Shown: positions 53,701 to 61,380 of the stretch, piece by piece | Position numbering within the stretch: position 1 is the first letter of the stretch | How the letters are laid out: the number at the start of each line of letters is the position of its first letter | NCBI GenBank assembly: GCA_031292035.1 | Contig: JARLHX010000278.1 | Coordinates: forward strand, 1-64,000 | Length of the DNA stretch: 64,000 nucleotides | Origin: Negativicutes bacterium | GTDB lineage: Bacteria; Bacillota_C; Negativicutes; Sporomusales_B; JARLHX01 | Direction: 5' to 3' | Notes under the pieces: generated by a model | Databases searched by the model: none | What the model was told of the DNA's origin: nothing | Seen by the model: the letters and a program-made list of their open reading frames with translations, nothing else | Program-made: the position numbers and the translations under genes

Positions 53701-53872
53701 ACTTGTCGCAATCGTGCATGACGTTGTCGATGGTAATCTGCCGGTCGCGCTCCACCTGCCAGAAGGCCCCGCCCCAGACCAGCGTGATCAGCAAAACGCA
53801 AAACAGCAGGATGGCCCTGTCGGGCGCAATCCAGCTCCTGTAAAAACGGCTGAATCGATTTCCTGTCAGCAT
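50762..53872 (-). CDS. Cache-PAS-PAS-GGDEF-EAL dual c-di-GMP enzyme
   Basis: 1036 residues from ATG 53872, with AGGTGGG upstream. Membrane helices at about 15-37 and 280-300 enclose a Cache sensor (RRLNYPDGSFAGIAYVSLNP) that closely resembles that of the histidine kinase at 31624. Two PAS domains follow (about 325-440 and 480-590) with coiled linkers. The GGDEF domain (about 605-765) has ARMGGDEFTVIIPG. The EAL domain (about 780-1030) has GVEALLRWQHP, LELEITETLAM, LDDFGTGYSSLRYL and TAEGVETA. Both halves look catalytically complete. Transcribed alone. Confidence 0.93.
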   Translation of the reverse strand: MLTGNRFSRFYRSWIAPDRAILLFCVLLITLVWGGAFWQVERDRQITIDNVMHDCDKFSRAFEEHVRQILKTHDQYLLLLKNEFEGTQAVTPAITRLISQIGQDPLAIQLALEDETGGIRISLRPFSPGVNFADLPHVKIHRTADTGQLYIGRTFTGRVTGVSSIPLSRRLNYPDGSFAGIAYVSLNPEYFTKFYRDMDFNEHYTVRVLGLDGYARASNTSRDMGIDMSKALLFEELAKAPAGFFRTSGRFFGEVRLMSYRQMSDYPLVVQVGVTEEILAPMLARRTAYFGAAGGMSLFILLYTGRLVVRTRRERQAEALMRASEEKYNKAFHTSPDSININRLRDGLYIDSNGGFTRMTGFTREDVIGKTSLDISIWADPADRSRLVAGLQQDGEVLNLEAKFRRKDGKVQYGLMSARRIAVAGEDCILSITRNINDRKEAELALAASRAELAAAHEELTANDEELRQQFDELQTNWELLAEKDRALWALFNNMHDAFALHEIICDAAGNPVDYRFLAVNPAFERLVDISADRLIGRTVLEVVPNTETHWIEKYGKVALTGEAMSFSDHSRELNRFYSVAAYCPQPGQFAVLALDVTEQKRHEETVRHLAYHDDLTGLPNRAYYQQDMARVLVEAAGANDKFTVMFLDLNNFKRINDAFGHAAGDEFLRTVASRLQSCMRSQDTVARMGGDEFTVIIPGTYEVHAVVAVARRIIAAVNEPWRYQGHDFHIGTSVGIAIYPWDGEDADTLLKSADMAMYKAKGKGNNSFHFYTEDIHISMLDRVSLETGLHQAIKDGEFVLHYQPQVDETGRIIGVEALLRWQHPTRGLLYPGDFLEIAEATGLMIPIGEWTLRTACAQAVGWQQAGYAPVRMSVNLSANQFQDPNLLPMVRSALADAKMAPALLELEITETLAMTKAELTDSVSTELQAMGISLALDDFGTGYSSLRYLKAFTINTLKIDKSFVQDIDTDLNNRAIVKAIMALSETLQLAVTAEGVETALQRDCLLGLGCHKMQGYYFSRPVAPKKIAEMLAAAK

Positions 53873-54008
53873 AATATCCCACCTGTGCACAGAGTCTCTC
53901 TGGCGCTACGCGCCGACAATAAGCTCAAAATTCGACATTAAATACTATATTCCTCCAGACATTTAGGCATTTCCCAGAATATCCTGTTGATCCCAGTATC
54001 GCCTTGCA

Positions 54009-54047
54009 ATAAAAGCGCACCGACAGAAAGCCGGTGCGCTTTTATTT
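54009..54047. terminator. Bidirectional terminator
   Basis: AAAAGCGCACCG and CGGTGCGCTTTT form a 12-bp stem over an 8-nt loop, with A- and T-rich flanks. It ends the minus-strand binding-protein gene at 54076. Confidence 0.85.
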
Positions 54048-54075
54048 AACCCTCTGTGGCTAAACTGCCACCAAA

Positions 54076-55281
54076 TCAAGGATCGATCTTCTGATAAAAG
54101 GTCTGCTGCCCCTCGACCAGCCGGACGACCACCGCCGATTTCAACGGGTCGTGCCAGGCCGTCATGCGGATGGGGCCGAGCAAGCCCTCCACCGTGACGC
54201 TCTCCAACGCGGTGCGGATTTTCCCCGGTTCGCTGCTGCCCGCCTTTTTGATGGCCTCACCCAAAATGAGGGCCGCCTCGTAGCCCAGCACCGCCAAAGC
54301 ATCCGGCTGCTGCCCGTATTCCCGCATATAGGCTGCTTTGAACTTTGCCGTTCTTGGGGTGTTATTATCAATATAATGATTGGAAAAATAGGTATTATTC
54401 AGTGCCGCCACACCGGCCAGAGCCACCATGCGCTGCGAATCCCAGCCGTCACCGCCGAGGAGGGACGCCTGGATCCCCATTTCCCTTGCCTGCTTTACGA
54501 TCAGGCCAGCGTCTGTAAAATAGCCCGGGATAAAAACGACGTCCGGGTTAGCGCCCCGGACCCGCTCCAATTGACTTTGGAAATCCTTGTCCCGTGGCTG
54601 ATAATATTCCTTAGCCGCTACCTTGCCGCCATTGGCGGTAAAGTACGCTTCGAACATCCCGGCGAGCTCCTTCGAGTACTTAGAGGAGTTGTCGATGATG
54701 ACCGCCGCCGTCTTGGCTTGTAAACTGTTCAGGGCGAACTTAGCCATGATGACCCCCTGGTAGGGATCGACAAAACAAGCCCGGAAGGTGTATGGCTTGG
54801 TCGTCCCGTCAACCGTCTTGGTCACCAGAGCGTTGACCCCGCTCGGCGAAAGAAGCGGCACCTGAAATTTTTCCGTCACAAAAGACGCCGCTATCGTATC
54901 AGAACTTGCAGTACAGCCCAACATGGCCACCACATTCTCCTGATTAATCAGGCGCTCAGCCACTGACTGCGCATTGGCCGGCTGACCGGCATTGTCCAAG
55001 ACGACAAATTCTACCTGACGCCCCAGCAGTCCGCCTGCCGCATTCATCTCCCGGAAAGCCAACTGCGCTCCGTTTTGCGCCGCCTGCCCGAAAGCAGCGA
55101 TCCCGCCGGACAATTCCAAGTTGCCGCCGATCCGTATGGTCGGCGCCGCCTTGCCTGCCGCCGGCCACAGCATCATCACCGCCAGCAGCCCGGCGATCAG
55201 CAGCAGCTTTTGCCAGACGCCTGCCTGTCCTTTTTTATGCCGCCCCAACCGGCTATCCCGCCCCATGCTCTGAGCAAACAC
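54076..55281 (-). CDS. ABC transporter substrate-binding protein, branched-chain amino acid (LivK) type
   Basis: 401 residues from GTG 55281, chosen because GGGGGTGG lies 7 bases upstream; ATG 55266 is the alternative. It has a long basic N region, then a signal helix LLLIAGLLAVMMLWPAAGKA. The mature protein is a type I periplasmic-binding fold: RIGGNLELSGGIAAFGQAAQ, VVLDNAGQPANAQSVAERLI, LLSPSGVNALVTKTV and VFIPGYFTDAGLIVKQAREM. It binds amino acids or amides outside the membrane. No permease or ATPase genes are adjacent, so it is an orphan. It could feed a distant transporter or serve as a sensor partner. Confidence 0.88.
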   Translation of the reverse strand: MFAQSMGRDSRLGRHKKGQAGVWQKLLLIAGLLAVMMLWPAAGKAAPTIRIGGNLELSGGIAAFGQAAQNGAQLAFREMNAAGGLLGRQVEFVVLDNAGQPANAQSVAERLINQENVVAMLGCTASSDTIAASFVTEKFQVPLLSPSGVNALVTKTVDGTTKPYTFRACFVDPYQGVIMAKFALNSLQAKTAAVIIDNSSKYSKELAGMFEAYFTANGGKVAAKEYYQPRDKDFQSQLERVRGANPDVVFIPGYFTDAGLIVKQAREMGIQASLLGGDGWDSQRMVALAGVAALNNTYFSNHYIDNNTPRTAKFKAAYMREYGQQPDALAVLGYEAALILGEAIKKAGSSEPGKIRTALESVTVEGLLGPIRMTAWHDPLKSAVVVRLVEGQQTFYQKIDP

Positions 55282-55487
55282 GATCAAGCCACCCCCAGCC
55301 TTCGTATTATTCGTAGTTATCCTATTTCTTCCATAAAAGGTTTATTCCTGCATAATTTTTCAATATTCTACCAATTTTTCTTTTAAGCAATAATTGACAG
55401 GCATACGGCGCAGGGATTGACCTGGCGGCGGGGAACTAATAAAATTAGCACCCGTCTACCCTACTCTACACCAGGAGGATCACTACA

Positions 55488-56315
55488 ATGACAACCGGAA
55501 TAGTACGGATCACGATAATCGCCGCCCTGCTATCCATCCTCGCCGTCAGCCCGGTGGCCGCCGCCTACCAAAACGGCGTCCCGGTACTTCTTTATCACCA
55601 TGTAACCGGCGACAGCGGCGACATGCCTGATCTGACCATCACCCCGACCGAATTCCAGCGCCAGATGGCCGCCCTGAAGGCCGCCGGCTTTCGCACCATC
55701 TCGCCGGATCAGCTCCTGGCCTACATGAAAGGCGACCCGGCTCCCCTCCCGGATAAGCCGGTCCTCATCACCTTCGACGACGGCTACACCGACAACTACA
55801 CCAATGCCTTCCCCATCCTAAAACAATATGACTTTCAGGCCACCCTTTTCATGGTCGGCATTAACTTCGACCGGCCAAACCGCCTGTCCAGCAGCCAGAT
55901 CCGGGATATGGCCTCAGGCACCTTCACCATCGGCTCCCACTCCATGACCCACCCCGACCTCACCGCTCTCACACCAGCCGAGCTGGAGCGGCAGGTAGCA
56001 GGCAGCAAACAGAAAGCCGAGGCCATCACCCATAAACCGGTTGACTTTTTCGCCTATCCCGGCGGTTTTTACGCGCCCTCCACCGTGACCGCCGTCGAAG
56101 CGGCCGGCTACAAAGGCGCCTTCAGCGTCCTCACCGGCCTCAACCTCGCCGGCCGCGACAACATCTACCTCCTGCGCCGCATCCCCGTCTTTCGCGACAC
56201 CGACTTCGACCGCCTGCTGGCCCTCCTCACTGCCAACCATCCCAAAACCTCGCTGCTCGACTTTGACCCTGTTCTCCCCGATGACACCGATTTATCGCCC
56301 CAGCCGGCGCGATAA
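55488..56315 (+). CDS. Secreted polysaccharide deacetylase (NodB homology)
   Basis: 275 residues, ATG behind AGGAGG. The signal peptide (about 1-26) ends near PVAAAYQNG. The NodB domain has VLITFDDGYTDNY (TFDDG), IGSHSMTHPDL (the H-x-x-x-H metal motif) and FFAYPGGFY. It belongs to carbohydrate esterase family 4 and removes acetyl groups from a cell-wall or exopolysaccharide amino sugar. The opening VPVLLYHHVTGDSGDM is typical of PgaB/YheN-like members. It is followed at 43 bp by the TorD-like gene, with no obvious functional link. Confidence 0.9.
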   Translation: MTTGIVRITIIAALLSILAVSPVAAAYQNGVPVLLYHHVTGDSGDMPDLTITPTEFQRQMAALKAAGFRTISPDQLLAYMKGDPAPLPDKPVLITFDDGYTDNYTNAFPILKQYDFQATLFMVGINFDRPNRLSSSQIRDMASGTFTIGSHSMTHPDLTALTPAELERQVAGSKQKAEAITHKPVDFFAYPGGFYAPSTVTAVEAAGYKGAFSVLTGLNLAGRDNIYLLRRIPVFRDTDFDRLLALLTANHPKTSLLDFDPVLPDDTDLSPQPAR

Positions 56316-56358
56316 ATGCTATAATAATCTGACAAACCAAACTCATCAGGAGGTTGCC

Positions 56359-56964
56359 ATGAACGCCCCCCATTACCGCCAATATCTCTATATTGCCTTT
56401 TCCGAGCTCCTCAAAGAGCCTACCGCCCAGACCACCGAAGATTTGCCGGCCCTGGTCGCCTTCTTAGGCGAAGCCGCCACCGCCCTCGGCTATACCCTCA
56501 CTGCGCCCGGCGCTGACGATCTTTTGGCCCTGGCCGGTGATTTTGACGCCCTGCGCGGGGCCTACTATCTCACCTTTTGCTACCCGCCCCAGACCCGGCT
56601 GGTGCCGGTCGAGTCGGTATACCGCCCCTGGACTAAAGATCCCACCGCCACCCTGCCTGGCGCCCACGACCTCGGCTATCTCCAGGGGGACGCCGCCGCC
56701 CATATGCTCGCCCTCTACCAATCCTACGGCCTGACCCCGCCGGAAGCCTACCAGGCCATGCCTGACCACCTCTGCCTCCAGCTCGAATTCGCCGCCCACC
56801 TCTTGGAACTCGAACAAGAGGACCGCCTCGCCACCTTCCTCGCCGACCACCTCGGCTGGGTGAGCGATCTGGCGGCCCAGGCCGCAGCTTCCCCGGCAGC
56901 CCCCTTCTACCGCCGCGTCCTTGACCTTACCGCCGCATTCTTAGCCGCTGAAAAGCAGCAGTGA
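56359..56964 (+). CDS. TorD/DmsD family molybdoenzyme chaperone
   Basis: 201 residues from ATG 56359, with AGGAGG upstream. All-helical chaperone that binds the signal peptide and apo-form of a molybdenum or tungsten oxidoreductase before export. The family core is visible as VPVESVYRPWTKD and MPDHLCLQLEFAAHLLELEQ, followed by a FLADHLGWVSDL helix. The protein is cytoplasmic. No molybdoenzyme gene is present in the window, so the client lies elsewhere. It may be co-transcribed with the deacetylase just upstream. Confidence 0.85.
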   Translation: MNAPHYRQYLYIAFSELLKEPTAQTTEDLPALVAFLGEAATALGYTLTAPGADDLLALAGDFDALRGAYYLTFCYPPQTRLVPVESVYRPWTKDPTATLPGAHDLGYLQGDAAAHMLALYQSYGLTPPEAYQAMPDHLCLQLEFAAHLLELEQEDRLATFLADHLGWVSDLAAQAAASPAAPFYRRVLDLTAAFLAAEKQQ

Positions 56965-57331
56965 TAAAAAAAAACCTACCGACAGGCAGAAGTAAATACA
57001 GCGCTAAACTAGTAAAAAAACGTGAGCAGGGATTGCCTGCTCTTTTGTTTTGCGTCCTTTTATCCTGCTAGAATTTTTTGCCATCATTCCCAGGCCACTT
57101 CCGCCAAGGACAAGTTGCCGTGATAAGCTGCTGTTATTCTTTATTAATCTACTAATAATTTGATTTATTTGCAGGAATTTGTCTAACCATGCAGAAAATG
57201 TTCGTACACCCCACGCAAACAATTGTCTGTTTTAAATGTCAATGGAACCCTTTTGTGGCAAAACCTGTCACGGCCAGATGGAATTTGGTTGGTAACAAGC
57301 AGAAGTTCATACAAAATGGAGGGTATTAAAA
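56965..57331 (+). other. 367-bp intergenic region
   Basis: Holds the terminator at 57024-57050 and then an AT-rich leader to the MORN gene. Short open frames on the minus strand (such as 57004-57222) lack ribosome sites. No promoter pair is convincing. Confidence 0.5.
57024..57050 (+). terminator. Intrinsic terminator after the TorD-like gene
   Basis: GAGCAGG and CCTGCTC form the stem over GATTG, followed by TTTTGTTTT. Confidence 0.85.
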
Positions 57332-58417
57332 ATGAAACGCTCTCTGATGACTGGATTCCTTGGACTCATCCTGGTATTTTCCCTGGTGCTGCTGTCCGGA
57401 ACGGTTTTTGCCGAAGGCACCTGGACCAATTCCGACAAAGGGGTCAAGATTTGGGATGCCTATCCCAATCCCAGCGCAACGGTCACCTGGTCCGGAGGTG
57501 CAGATGCGGACGGCTATGCCGATGGCAAGGGCACTCTGCAATGGTTTATCGACGGCAATACCTCCGACCGCTTTGAAGGCACCATGACCCATGGAAAAAG
57601 GACTGGCAAAAGCATTTTGACCTGGGCTGACGGCACCCGTTACGAAGGTGACTTTGCCGATGACAGGCGTACCGGCAGGGGCATTTATACCTGGACTAGC
57701 GGCAACCGCTACGAAGGCGATGTTCTCGATGGCCGGGAAAACGGCAAAGGCATTTTCACCTGGACTGACGGCACCCGCTACGAAGGCAGCTTCGCCGATA
57801 ACAAACGCACCGGCAAAGGCATCTTGACCTGGCCTGACGGGAGCCGTTACGAAGGCGACTTTGTCGATGACCTTCGCACCGGCAGAGGCATTTATATCTG
57901 GGCTAACGGGGACCGCTACGAAGGCGGCTTTGTCAATGACAAGCGCACCGGCAGGGGTCTATTGATCTGGTCACCGACCGGCCAATGGCCTGGCGACCGC
58001 TATGAAGGCGATTTTGTCGACGGCGCCCGCACCGGCAAGGGCATTTTGACTTGGGGGCCCACTTCGCAATGGGCCGGCGACCGCTATGACGGCGATTTCG
58101 TCAATGGCAGACGTGAGGGCTATGGCATTTATACCTGGGCCAACGGTGACCGTTACGAAGGCGGCTTCGTCGACAGCAAGGAAAGCGGCAGAGGCATTTT
58201 GACCTGGGCTGACGGCACCCGCTACCAAGGGGACTTTGTCAATGACCAGCGCACAGGCAGGGGCGTTTTGACCTGGCCGTCCAATTCGCAATGGTCTGGC
58301 GACCGGTATGACGGGGACTTTGTCAACGGCAATCGCGACGGCTATGGCACCTACTATTTCCATAACGGTACGGTGCAACGGGGACGCTGGTCCAACAACA
58401 CCTTCCTCGGCCCGTGA
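57332..58417 (+). CDS. Secreted MORN-repeat protein
   Basis: 361 residues, ATG behind GGAGGG. A signal peptide (about 1-28, ending GTVFAEG) directs export. From about residue 65 to the end it is a run of roughly twelve MORN repeats of about 23 residues, each of the form G(T/N/D)RYEGDF...RTG(R/K)G(I/L)xTW. Three units are lengthened by an insert reading like SPTGQWPGD, TSQWAGD or SNSQWSGD. MORN repeats form an extended beta hairpin stack that binds membranes or other proteins. An extracellular or periplasmic location is unusual compared with the eukaryotic cytoplasmic forms. Function is unknown. It has its own terminator. Confidence 0.9.
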   Translation: MKRSLMTGFLGLILVFSLVLLSGTVFAEGTWTNSDKGVKIWDAYPNPSATVTWSGGADADGYADGKGTLQWFIDGNTSDRFEGTMTHGKRTGKSILTWADGTRYEGDFADDRRTGRGIYTWTSGNRYEGDVLDGRENGKGIFTWTDGTRYEGSFADNKRTGKGILTWPDGSRYEGDFVDDLRTGRGIYIWANGDRYEGGFVNDKRTGRGLLIWSPTGQWPGDRYEGDFVDGARTGKGILTWGPTSQWAGDRYDGDFVNGRREGYGIYTWANGDRYEGGFVDSKESGRGILTWADGTRYQGDFVNDQRTGRGVLTWPSNSQWSGDRYDGDFVNGNRDGYGTYYFHNGTVQRGRWSNNTFLGP

Positions 58418-58440
58418 GAAGCGAAACAGCCCCCTGAACA

Positions 58441-58507
58441 AAAAAATGGCCTCCGAACCAGACTTGATGCTGACAGGCATGGTCTGGGCGGGGCCATTTT
58501 CTTTTTG
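58441..58507 (+). terminator. Large hairpin terminator after the MORN gene
   Basis: AAAAATGGCC pairs with GGCCATTTT, with a second stem CAGAC/GTCTG inside, followed by CTTTTT. Confidence 0.75.
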
Positions 58508-58598
58508 CGGCCGTTTTTTAATTTTTTTCGTTTTTGTTCTCTTTTTTTGTTAGCCTGCATAGAATGACGACTGTAGTGTAACAAAAGGAGGCATCAAT

Positions 58599-58898
58599 TT
58601 GACGCAACGGGGCAGGCTGAACAAGTACCTGGAAAAAGACCAGGTGCAACAGATTCTCTTAACGGTAGACAGGGGGCTAGCCGACTACAAAATAGCCGAC
58701 TGGATCGAAGAATCCCTGCGGGGTACATTCGGCTATCAAAAATATCAGCGCCTGGTAACCGTGTATTCCGATCTTTGGGAAGAGGTTTATGCCAATATCT
58801 TTGTCAGACAGCCGGAAGTTCTGTGCCAGCGCAAGCTGCTGGAACGCTTATCTTCCCCGCCGCTGACCATCATCAGACTGAAAATGGGTTGGGCCTAG
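58599..58898 (+). CDS. Small hypothetical protein, TTG start
   Basis: 99 residues. The TTG at 58599 has AAAGGAGG exactly 7 bases upstream, which supports it over any later start. The product is soluble and basic. It begins MTQRGRLNKYLEKDQVQQIL and contains ADWIEESLRGTFGYQKYQRL and DLWEEVYANIFVRQPEVLCQ. Helices alternate with short charged turns, compatible with a small DNA- or protein-binding factor, but no helix-turn-helix can be assigned. No family is recognised. It converges on the ClC gene 42 bp away. Confidence 0.65.
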   Translation: MTQRGRLNKYLEKDQVQQILLTVDRGLADYKIADWIEESLRGTFGYQKYQRLVTVYSDLWEEVYANIFVRQPEVLCQRKLLERLSSPPLTIIRLKMGWA

Positions 58899-58940
58899 CC
58901 GCGCGGCATGGCTCCCAGACGGCCCCGGGTCCCGAACCCG

Positions 58941-60515
58941 TTACATACCCGGCGCCAGAACACACTCTTCGGCAATGATCTTGATCTCTTTGGCTTTCTC
59001 CTCATTTACCGAAACATACAAGTAATCTCCGGCAAACAGGGTAGTTTCCCCTTGAGGCACGAGTTCCTTATTGCCGCGCCTGATGCAAACCAGCAAGGAG
59101 TCAGCCGGCCACTCAATCTCTTTGACCTGCTGCCCATCCAAGCGGGAGTCCAGACAAACAACTAGCTCGACAACCGTTCTTTTTGAAACCGCTGTACTGG
59201 ACAGCGGTTTTTTCTGTCTGATCAACCGATCCAAGAGAACATCATAAATCGGCTGCGATTTGGCGATATCGGCGACAACATACGCCACCATGCAGATGGC
59301 GATCATTTCAAGCAAATGGCTAAAGGAACCTGTCATTTCGGTTATCAGTATGCTGCCGGTGATGGGAGCTTTGACAATGGCGGTAAAATAGGCCCCCATC
59401 GCTAAAATAATGAAGGTGACATGATACTCATGGCTGAGCCCGACCACCACGAGCACTTTACTGAATACCCCGCCGATCAGCGCACCAATCACTAACATGG
59501 GCAAGAAAATCCCGCCCGGAACCCCCGAACCGTAACTGATCATCGTAAAGGCGAATTTTGCCAGCAATAAGATGAAAAGCATCACCACCCCGACCTGGCC
59601 GGTGGAAATGGTATTGATCAGATTGTTTCCGCCTCCCAGGATCTCCGGCAGGACAAACCCCGCCAGCCCCCCCACAAGGAGCGGAAAGAGCGACTGAAGC
59701 CCTTTTGGCAGCAACTGTTGTCGGGCATAGATATCAAGAGTCTTAATCAACAGCTTGTTAAAGGCAACGCCCAAAACTCCGGTAACTATCCCCAAAATGA
59801 CCAAGAGGCCATAATAGTGGAAGGGTAAAACAGGAACCCCAATAAAATTCCAGAAGGGCTCACGGCCAAAAAAAGAACGTACAACGAAATCCGCGGTCAA
59901 AGACGCGGCAATCGCCGACATCAAGACGGCGGGCGAAAAATTCTTGTGCAATTCTTCCAAGGCAAAAATCACCCCTGCCAACGGGGCATTAAACGCGGCT
60001 GCCAGACCGGCGCTTGCGCCACTGGTCAGCAGATATCGTTCTTCCATTCTGGTCCGGCCGAGAGTGCGGCTGACGCCCTGACCGACAACAGCCCCGATTT
60101 GAATCGAAGGGCCTTCGCGGCCGAGAGACATCCCGGCACCGATGGCTAAGACGCCCCCGATAAACTTCGCGACAAGAACTCGTAGCCAGCCGATCTTCAC
60201 AACACCCAAAATATCCCCTTTGACCTGGGGGATGCCGCTCCCGCCGGAAAGAGGCTCGAATTTAATAATAAGGCCGAGGATATAAGCGATGAGAAGTAGA
60301 CACGAAAACCAGGCGACGATGATGGTCCAGTCGCCGGATACCATGTAGCGATAAACCGTTGCCCGGAAGGCCTCGGCTGATTCCAGGGCATAGCGGAAGG
60401 CGACCACAATGGCGCCGGCAATAAGCCCGACGACAATGCCCTCGACAAAAAGCTTCAGCCGAAAATCCCGCCACTTCAATAAAGCATGTTGGACTTCCTT
60501 TATCTCCTGCACCAT
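58941..60515 (-). CDS. ClC-family chloride channel/antiporter with C-terminal TrkA-C domain
   Basis: 524 residues, ATG 60515 with GGGGG upstream. The ClC selectivity motifs are all present: GGSGIPQVKGDI, GREGPSIQIGAVVG (with the gating glutamate), ASAGLAAAFNAPLAGVIFAL and GVPGGIFLPMLVIG. Residues about 440-520 form a TrkA-C (RCK C-lobe) ligand domain (ELVVCLDSRLDGQQVKEIEW, then GETTLFAGDYLYVSV) instead of the CBS pair of many ClC proteins. It carries Cl- or other anions (nitrate, fluoride) across the membrane. It lies 55 bp after the HPP gene, so they form a two-gene unit. Confidence 0.92.
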   Translation of the reverse strand: MVQEIKEVQHALLKWRDFRLKLFVEGIVVGLIAGAIVVAFRYALESAEAFRATVYRYMVSGDWTIIVAWFSCLLLIAYILGLIIKFEPLSGGSGIPQVKGDILGVVKIGWLRVLVAKFIGGVLAIGAGMSLGREGPSIQIGAVVGQGVSRTLGRTRMEERYLLTSGASAGLAAAFNAPLAGVIFALEELHKNFSPAVLMSAIAASLTADFVVRSFFGREPFWNFIGVPVLPFHYYGLLVILGIVTGVLGVAFNKLLIKTLDIYARQQLLPKGLQSLFPLLVGGLAGFVLPEILGGGNNLINTISTGQVGVVMLFILLLAKFAFTMISYGSGVPGGIFLPMLVIGALIGGVFSKVLVVVGLSHEYHVTFIILAMGAYFTAIVKAPITGSILITEMTGSFSHLLEMIAICMVAYVVADIAKSQPIYDVLLDRLIRQKKPLSSTAVSKRTVVELVVCLDSRLDGQQVKEIEWPADSLLVCIRRGNKELVPQGETTLFAGDYLYVSVNEEKAKEIKIIAEECVLAPGM

Positions 60516-60570
60516 TCAGTCTAACCCCCATCCCGGATAAAACAGCCTTAGCCTGCAGATTTCAGCCGCG

Positions 60571-61140
60571 TTACCACCAATACTGAGGATACTTTCTCTT
60601 CATGGCGAAATTGTTTACAAGGATTGCGATCACAATCAAGATGCTAATCCCGATCCCAACCGGAGCGAGGGGAAATAGCCAGTCCTGTTTGGAAATCACG
60701 GCAATCAGGGCCGTTGCTCCGGCAGGCGGATGAATCGTCCTGGTCAGCACCATCATCGAAACGGCAAGACCCACGCTGAGCGCCGCGCTGTACCAGTAGG
60801 ACCCCAGCAGTTGGTAGCAGGCCACCCCGATGAAAGCAGCCATGATATGGCCGGCGATGGCATTGCGGGGCTGAGCGAAGGGAACGGAGGGCGCGCCGTA
60901 GAGTAAACAGGCAGACGCCCCGAGGGATGCGACCAAAACAGGAACTCCTTTATGAAAGGCCAGGAAAGTCACAATACCGATTCCCACAAAACAGCCGATA
61001 AAGGTCCATATGACTTCTGACAGCGGCGGATGTGGCACCGTGCACCGTCCGCCGCTGCACACCTTCTCCCAGTACTCACTCATCGAGCAAAAATGCCGGT
61101 CCTCATCTGGCTGGGGTTGCTGCTGGGGATTTATACTCAT
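60571..61140 (-). CDS. HPP family membrane protein
   Basis: 189 residues, ATG behind AAAGGAGG. After a soluble start (SMSEYWEKVCSGGRC) come five or six helices with FAQPRNAIAGHIMAAFIGVA and the naming signature TIHPPAGATALIAVI. HPP proteins are inner-membrane proteins; plant and cyanobacterial members act in nitrite transport. The C-terminal CBS domains of some bacterial members are absent. It is transcribed ahead of the ClC gene, which suggests a shared anion substrate such as nitrite, nitrate or chloride. The 240-bp gap to the divergent CBO0543 gene holds a strong hairpin. Confidence 0.87.
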   Translation of the reverse strand: MSINPQQQPQPDEDRHFCSMSEYWEKVCSGGRCTVPHPPLSEVIWTFIGCFVGIGIVTFLAFHKGVPVLVASLGASACLLYGAPSVPFAQPRNAIAGHIMAAFIGVACYQLLGSYWYSAALSVGLAVSMMVLTRTIHPPAGATALIAVISKQDWLFPLAPVGIGISILIVIAILVNNFAMKRKYPQYWW

Positions 61141-61248
61141 ACCAAACTGCCTCCTTTGCTAAGGTCATTGAAAAGGCGTTCGTCTTTCGCGAGATAAACT
61201 CCTTGTAAAATTCCTCGTTGTTTATTTACAAAATGTCGAGGCCTGTCT

Positions 61249-61328
61249 GAAAGAGCGCCGGCAAACCTTCACCGGTAGTGGGTTTCTCACCACCCACGCC
61301 ATACAGGTGGTTTGGCCGGCGCTCTTTC
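61249..61328 (+). other. Long structured leader element upstream of the third CBO0543 gene
   Basis: GAAAGAGCGCCGGCAAACC (61249-61267) pairs with GGTTTGGCCGGCGCTCTTTC (61309-61328) over 19 bp with one bulged G. Inside, GTGGGT (61278-61283) pairs with ACCCAC (61292-61297). There is no T-run after the stem, only TTTC. It looks like a folded RNA or recombination dyad rather than a simple terminator. No known riboswitch consensus is met. Confidence 0.6.
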
Positions 61329-61380
61329 GGGAAATACTAGCGAGGTGTTGCTACCTTACCTGTCGCCGGAGGACTTGCTT

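Noticed and set aside
57004..57222. Minus-strand 72-codon frame between the TorD and MORN genes
   Set aside because: No ribosome site, overlaps a clear terminator, and has no recognisable sequence.
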